Source: UBA9630 sp037137555
GTDB taxonomy: Bacteria; Patescibacteriota; Minisyncoccia; Moranbacterales; UBA2206
Reading direction: 5' to 3'
DNA: 23,058 bases
Assembly (NCBI GenBank): GCA_037137555.1
Contig: JBAXKA010000015.1
Span: 1 to 23,058, forward strand
The notes below the pieces were generated by a model. It saw only the letters and a program-made list of their open reading frames with translations. It did not search any database and was not told the origin of the DNA. The stretch's first letter is position 1; the number at the start of each line of letters is the position of its first letter. This document shows positions 21,152-23,058 of this stretch, piece by piece. Made by a program: the position numbers and the translations under genes.

Positions 21152-22366
21152 CTAATTCATCACCCGCTCATAATTATCTGCCCAATACAAAACTTTTTCG
21201 CCATAATTAACGCCCTTTGAATCACAATAACTTGGCCAATTGCCACCTGCTAAATAAACACAATAAGCTTTAGCTTCAGCTGATTTTTTATGTTCTTTTA
21301 CTCCTTCAACTTTTGTTAATTTAAGTGCCATAGCCACAACGCCGTCCGTAAGACTCCAAGGATCAGGTGGATTGTGTCCTGTTACAGAAGCAATCGAACT
21401 TTTATAACCAGACCAAGTATCCGCCATGAATTGTGCCACACCCATTGCACCTCCCGTTCCCTTATAACCACTTGGTGGACAAGAAACTTTTCGACTTTTC
21501 CAATCATATTTTAATTCTTTGCAAATATCTTTAAAAATATCTAACCGATAAGTGCTCATTCGACTTTTATCAGCCGTGCAACCACCAGTATATCGCCCCA
21601 AGTTAGATTCAACTACCAAAACACCTAATAAATAATCCTTGCGAATGCCTGTCACCTTAGACGCAAATGTCGCAGCGTCTGTTACATTTTTAAAACTAAC
21701 AGATTCGGTTAATAAACTCGATAACTCACTTTTTAATTTATTAATCTTAGCATTTAACTCCGACAATGTGGCCTGCGCCTCATTGATATCCGTTTTTATT
21801 TCCACTTGCTGACTTTGTTGAACAGAAATTAATTTTTCATGATCTTCTTTTTTATTATCAAGCTCTTCTTTTGTTTTAGAAACATCTTCTTTGAGTTTCT
21901 TTATTTCATCAAGCGTAAATATTATTTTTTCGTTAACATTTAAAATTTGATCAAAATCACCTGACATGCCGTAAGTCTTATTTTCTCCTACTAATAAGCT
22001 AGAAAAAGGATCTTCATCGGCATAATAAGCCTCTTGAATATAACCTAACAGCATTTCTCGATTTAATTTTATGCGTTGATTTAAATTTTTGACCTCTGTT
22101 TCTTTTCGCACTATTTCACCTTGTGTTTTTTGTAATAAAGTTTTTGTTACTCCTAGTTCGACATTCTTTTTTTGAAGTAGCGTTTGAGAAGTGCTCAATT
22201 CTTTTTTTACTGCCGTCGCCTTATCTTGTGCTTTTTCAATATTATTTTGAATATCCTCAGCGCCATCAGCGGCAAAAACTTTTTCGTGATAGCTTTTAAT
22301 ATCAAACACAGTCAAAACCAAAATGGCAATAACTAACACTGTTTTTTTTAGTTTATTTTTTTGCAT
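21152..22366 (-). CDS. Secreted coiled-coil protein with a lytic transglycosylase domain
   Basis: Likely peptidoglycan-cleaving envelope protein of 404 aa. A signal segment (about 9-33, ending FAADG) is followed by a long coiled coil (about 36-225) rich in Lys, Glu and Gln, resembling the PcsB/EnvC-type N-terminal region that couples wall hydrolases to division. The C-terminal domain has GVLVVESNLGRYTGG with candidate catalytic Glu253 and GGAMGVAQFMADTWSGYK (about 305-322), the two hallmark motifs of MltB/SLT-type transglycosylases. Several Cys (about 263, 282, 296 and two near 370-380) suggest disulfides. It lies 11 nt after the upstream surface-protein gene. A coiled coil plus transglycosylase is less common than coiled coil plus peptidase. 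Confidence 0.85.
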   Translation of the reverse strand: MQKNKLKKTVLVIAILVLTVFDIKSYHEKVFAADGAEDIQNNIEKAQDKATAVKKELSTSQTLLQKKNVELGVTKTLLQKTQGEIVRKETEVKNLNQRIKLNREMLLGYIQEAYYADEDPFSSLLVGENKTYGMSGDFDQILNVNEKIIFTLDEIKKLKEDVSKTKEELDNKKEDHEKLISVQQSQQVEIKTDINEAQATLSELNAKINKLKSELSSLLTESVSFKNVTDAATFASKVTGIRKDYLLGVLVVESNLGRYTGGCTADKSRMSTYRLDIFKDICKELKYDWKSRKVSCPPSGYKGTGGAMGVAQFMADTWSGYKSSIASVTGHNPPDPWSLTDGVVAMALKLTKVEGVKEHKKSAEAKAYCVYLAGGNWPSYCDSKGVNYGEKVLYWADNYERVMN

Positions 22367-22377
22367 ATATTTTTTAA

Positions 22378-23058
22378 TTACCCTTTTCCATCACACACCC
22401 TCGTCCCTTTTATTCTCCCACATCCATCAAAACAATAAACATTATTACAAGTTACTTTTTCACAATCAGGATTATCTCGTTGGCAAGATCTTGAATTTTG
22501 TGGAGTTGGGGTTGGATTTTGAATACATTGACATTTTGCATTACAAGTTGCTCTGGATTCAGCACAATCATAAGTGGTTGATTTGGGATCACAAGATTCT
22601 CCTGTATCTTTTTTGCCGTTTCCGCATAAATTAGGTGTTGGTGTGGGAGTTGATGTGGGAGAAGTTGAGTTTGCTGGACTAACCACTAATGCATTACTTT
22701 CACAAGCTGGCGTAGTTGAATCATTGAAATAAATTTTACAAATATCTGTGCCTGATTTATTGAAATTTCCAGTTGGAAGAGTTCCGTGTTCTTCTATACC
22801 AGTTATTGAAGTTAATTCTGTTATGGATAAGGAACATTGCACTTTAGTTGGTGTAGTTTTTGTGTAGCCTCCACCGAATTGCCAGGCTATTTCTGTTTCT
22901 TCATCAACTTTAATTGATGCTGGATTGAAAATTAGACTTTCGCAGATCGGCTTTTCTTCTGTGTTACTAGTAGTTGAATTTTTGACTGTTACAGTTGCCG
23001 AGCAATCTGCTCCCTTAGTTGCTCCATTGTATGGCGTGAAGGTGCAGGTTTCTGTTCC
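22378..23058 (-). CDS. Secreted Cys-rich multidomain surface protein (partial, N-terminus missing)
   Basis: The frame stays open to the window end (226 codons, no start in view); a GTG at 22842 is an internal Val, not the start. The visible part has an Ig-like or PKD-like module (about 1-30, TCTFTPYNGATKGADC, SATVTVKN), a second beta-module (CESLIFNPASIKVDEETEI to YTKTTPTKVQC), a Pro/Thr/Ser linker (TSTPTPTPN), a CGNGKKDTGESCDP segment of the type found in Myxococcus-style Cys-rich repeats, a further Cys-rich segment, a second linker and a final Cys cluster. It is clearly extracellular. The modular design with disulfides and PT-linkers is that of adhesins or surface-display proteins. Confidence 0.8.
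   Translation of the reverse strand, partial: GTETCTFTPYNGATKGADCSATVTVKNSTTSNTEEKPICESLIFNPASIKVDEETEIAWQFGGGYTKTTPTKVQCSLSITELTSITGIEEHGTLPTGNFNKSGTDICKIYFNDSTTPACESNALVVSPANSTSPTSTPTPTPNLCGNGKKDTGESCDPKSTTYDCAESRATCNAKCQCIQNPTPTPQNSRSCQRDNPDCEKVTCNNVYCFDGCGRIKGTRVCDGKG

Noticed and set aside
1..23058. Avoidance of GCNGC sites as evidence of long-term restriction
   Set aside because: GCNGC sites do occur (e.g. around 2092 and 3730-3750) and I cannot compute expected counts reliably in this AT-rich window.
1..23058. CRISPR array, insertion sequence or integrase
   Set aside because: No regularly spaced repeats, no transposase or recombinase motifs and no terminal inverted repeats were seen on either strand.
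1..23058. Recoded UGA (code 25)
   Set aside because: UGA ends several complete genes at sensible positions (7220-7222, 7223-7225, 4657-4659), so it is a stop codon here.

Overview
AT-rich bacterial chromosome segment with short intergenic gaps. Most genes run on the minus strand, and UGA is used as a stop (LexA-methyltransferase fusion, Bsp6I-like nuclease, 125-aa hypothetical), so the code is standard (11), not the UGA=Gly code of Gracilibacteria/Absconditabacteria. A NusA with a roughly 45-residue insertion, a large share of small exported proteins with Cys-rich or Pro/Thr-linker architecture, tRNAs without encoded CCA and few Shine-Dalgarno sequences suggest a Candidate Phyla Radiation (Patescibacteria) genome. 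Presence of ribosomal protein L9 fits Parcubacteria-like lineages better than Microgenomates. This placement is inference; no rRNA is present.

Layout. 1-3.9 kb: a partial PLD-type nuclease (probable N-terminus of a helicase), then trigger factor, inorganic pyrophosphatase and NusA, read nusA-ppa-tig-PLD on the minus strand from a consensus promoter with a terminator-like hairpin in the leader. 3.9-5.0 kb: an exported muramidase-like protein and an unrecognised small protein. 5.06-7.81 kb: the most interesting part. A 20-bp perfect direct repeat, one copy of which is the 3' end of pyrG, brackets a small secreted Cys-rich protein, a fusion of a complete LexA repressor/autoprotease with a complete cytosine-5 DNA methyltransferase (plus strand, the only clear plus-strand gene), and a convergent Bsp6I-family restriction endonuclease whose stop codon abuts that of the methyltransferase. 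The fusion gene has a near-consensus promoter whose 17-bp spacer is almost filled by a direct repeat, a plausible binding site for its own LexA head.

7.8-13.3 kb: a compact minus-strand operon LCP ligase, GT2 glycosyltransferase, S41 protease, rplI, pyrG, with the endonuclease gene 10 nt downstream. 13.3-14.8 kb: two small exported proteins and a tandem tRNA-Pro(UGG)/tRNA-Gly(UCC) operon with recognisable promoter and terminator. 15-16.8 kb: ispH and a DPM1/GtrB-like glycosyltransferase behind a strong promoter. 16.8-22.4 kb: a cell-surface polysaccharide operon (lytic transglycosylase-like coiled-coil protein, GT4 glycosyltransferase, UDP-glucuronate-4-epimerase-like enzyme, flippase) with a phage-type KilA-N protein at its end. 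The window closes inside a secreted Cys-rich multidomain protein.

The main proposal is that 5.06-7.81 kb is a compact mobile restriction-modification unit inserted with target duplication at the end of pyrG, whose methyltransferase carries its own SOS-type, self-cleaving transcriptional controller.
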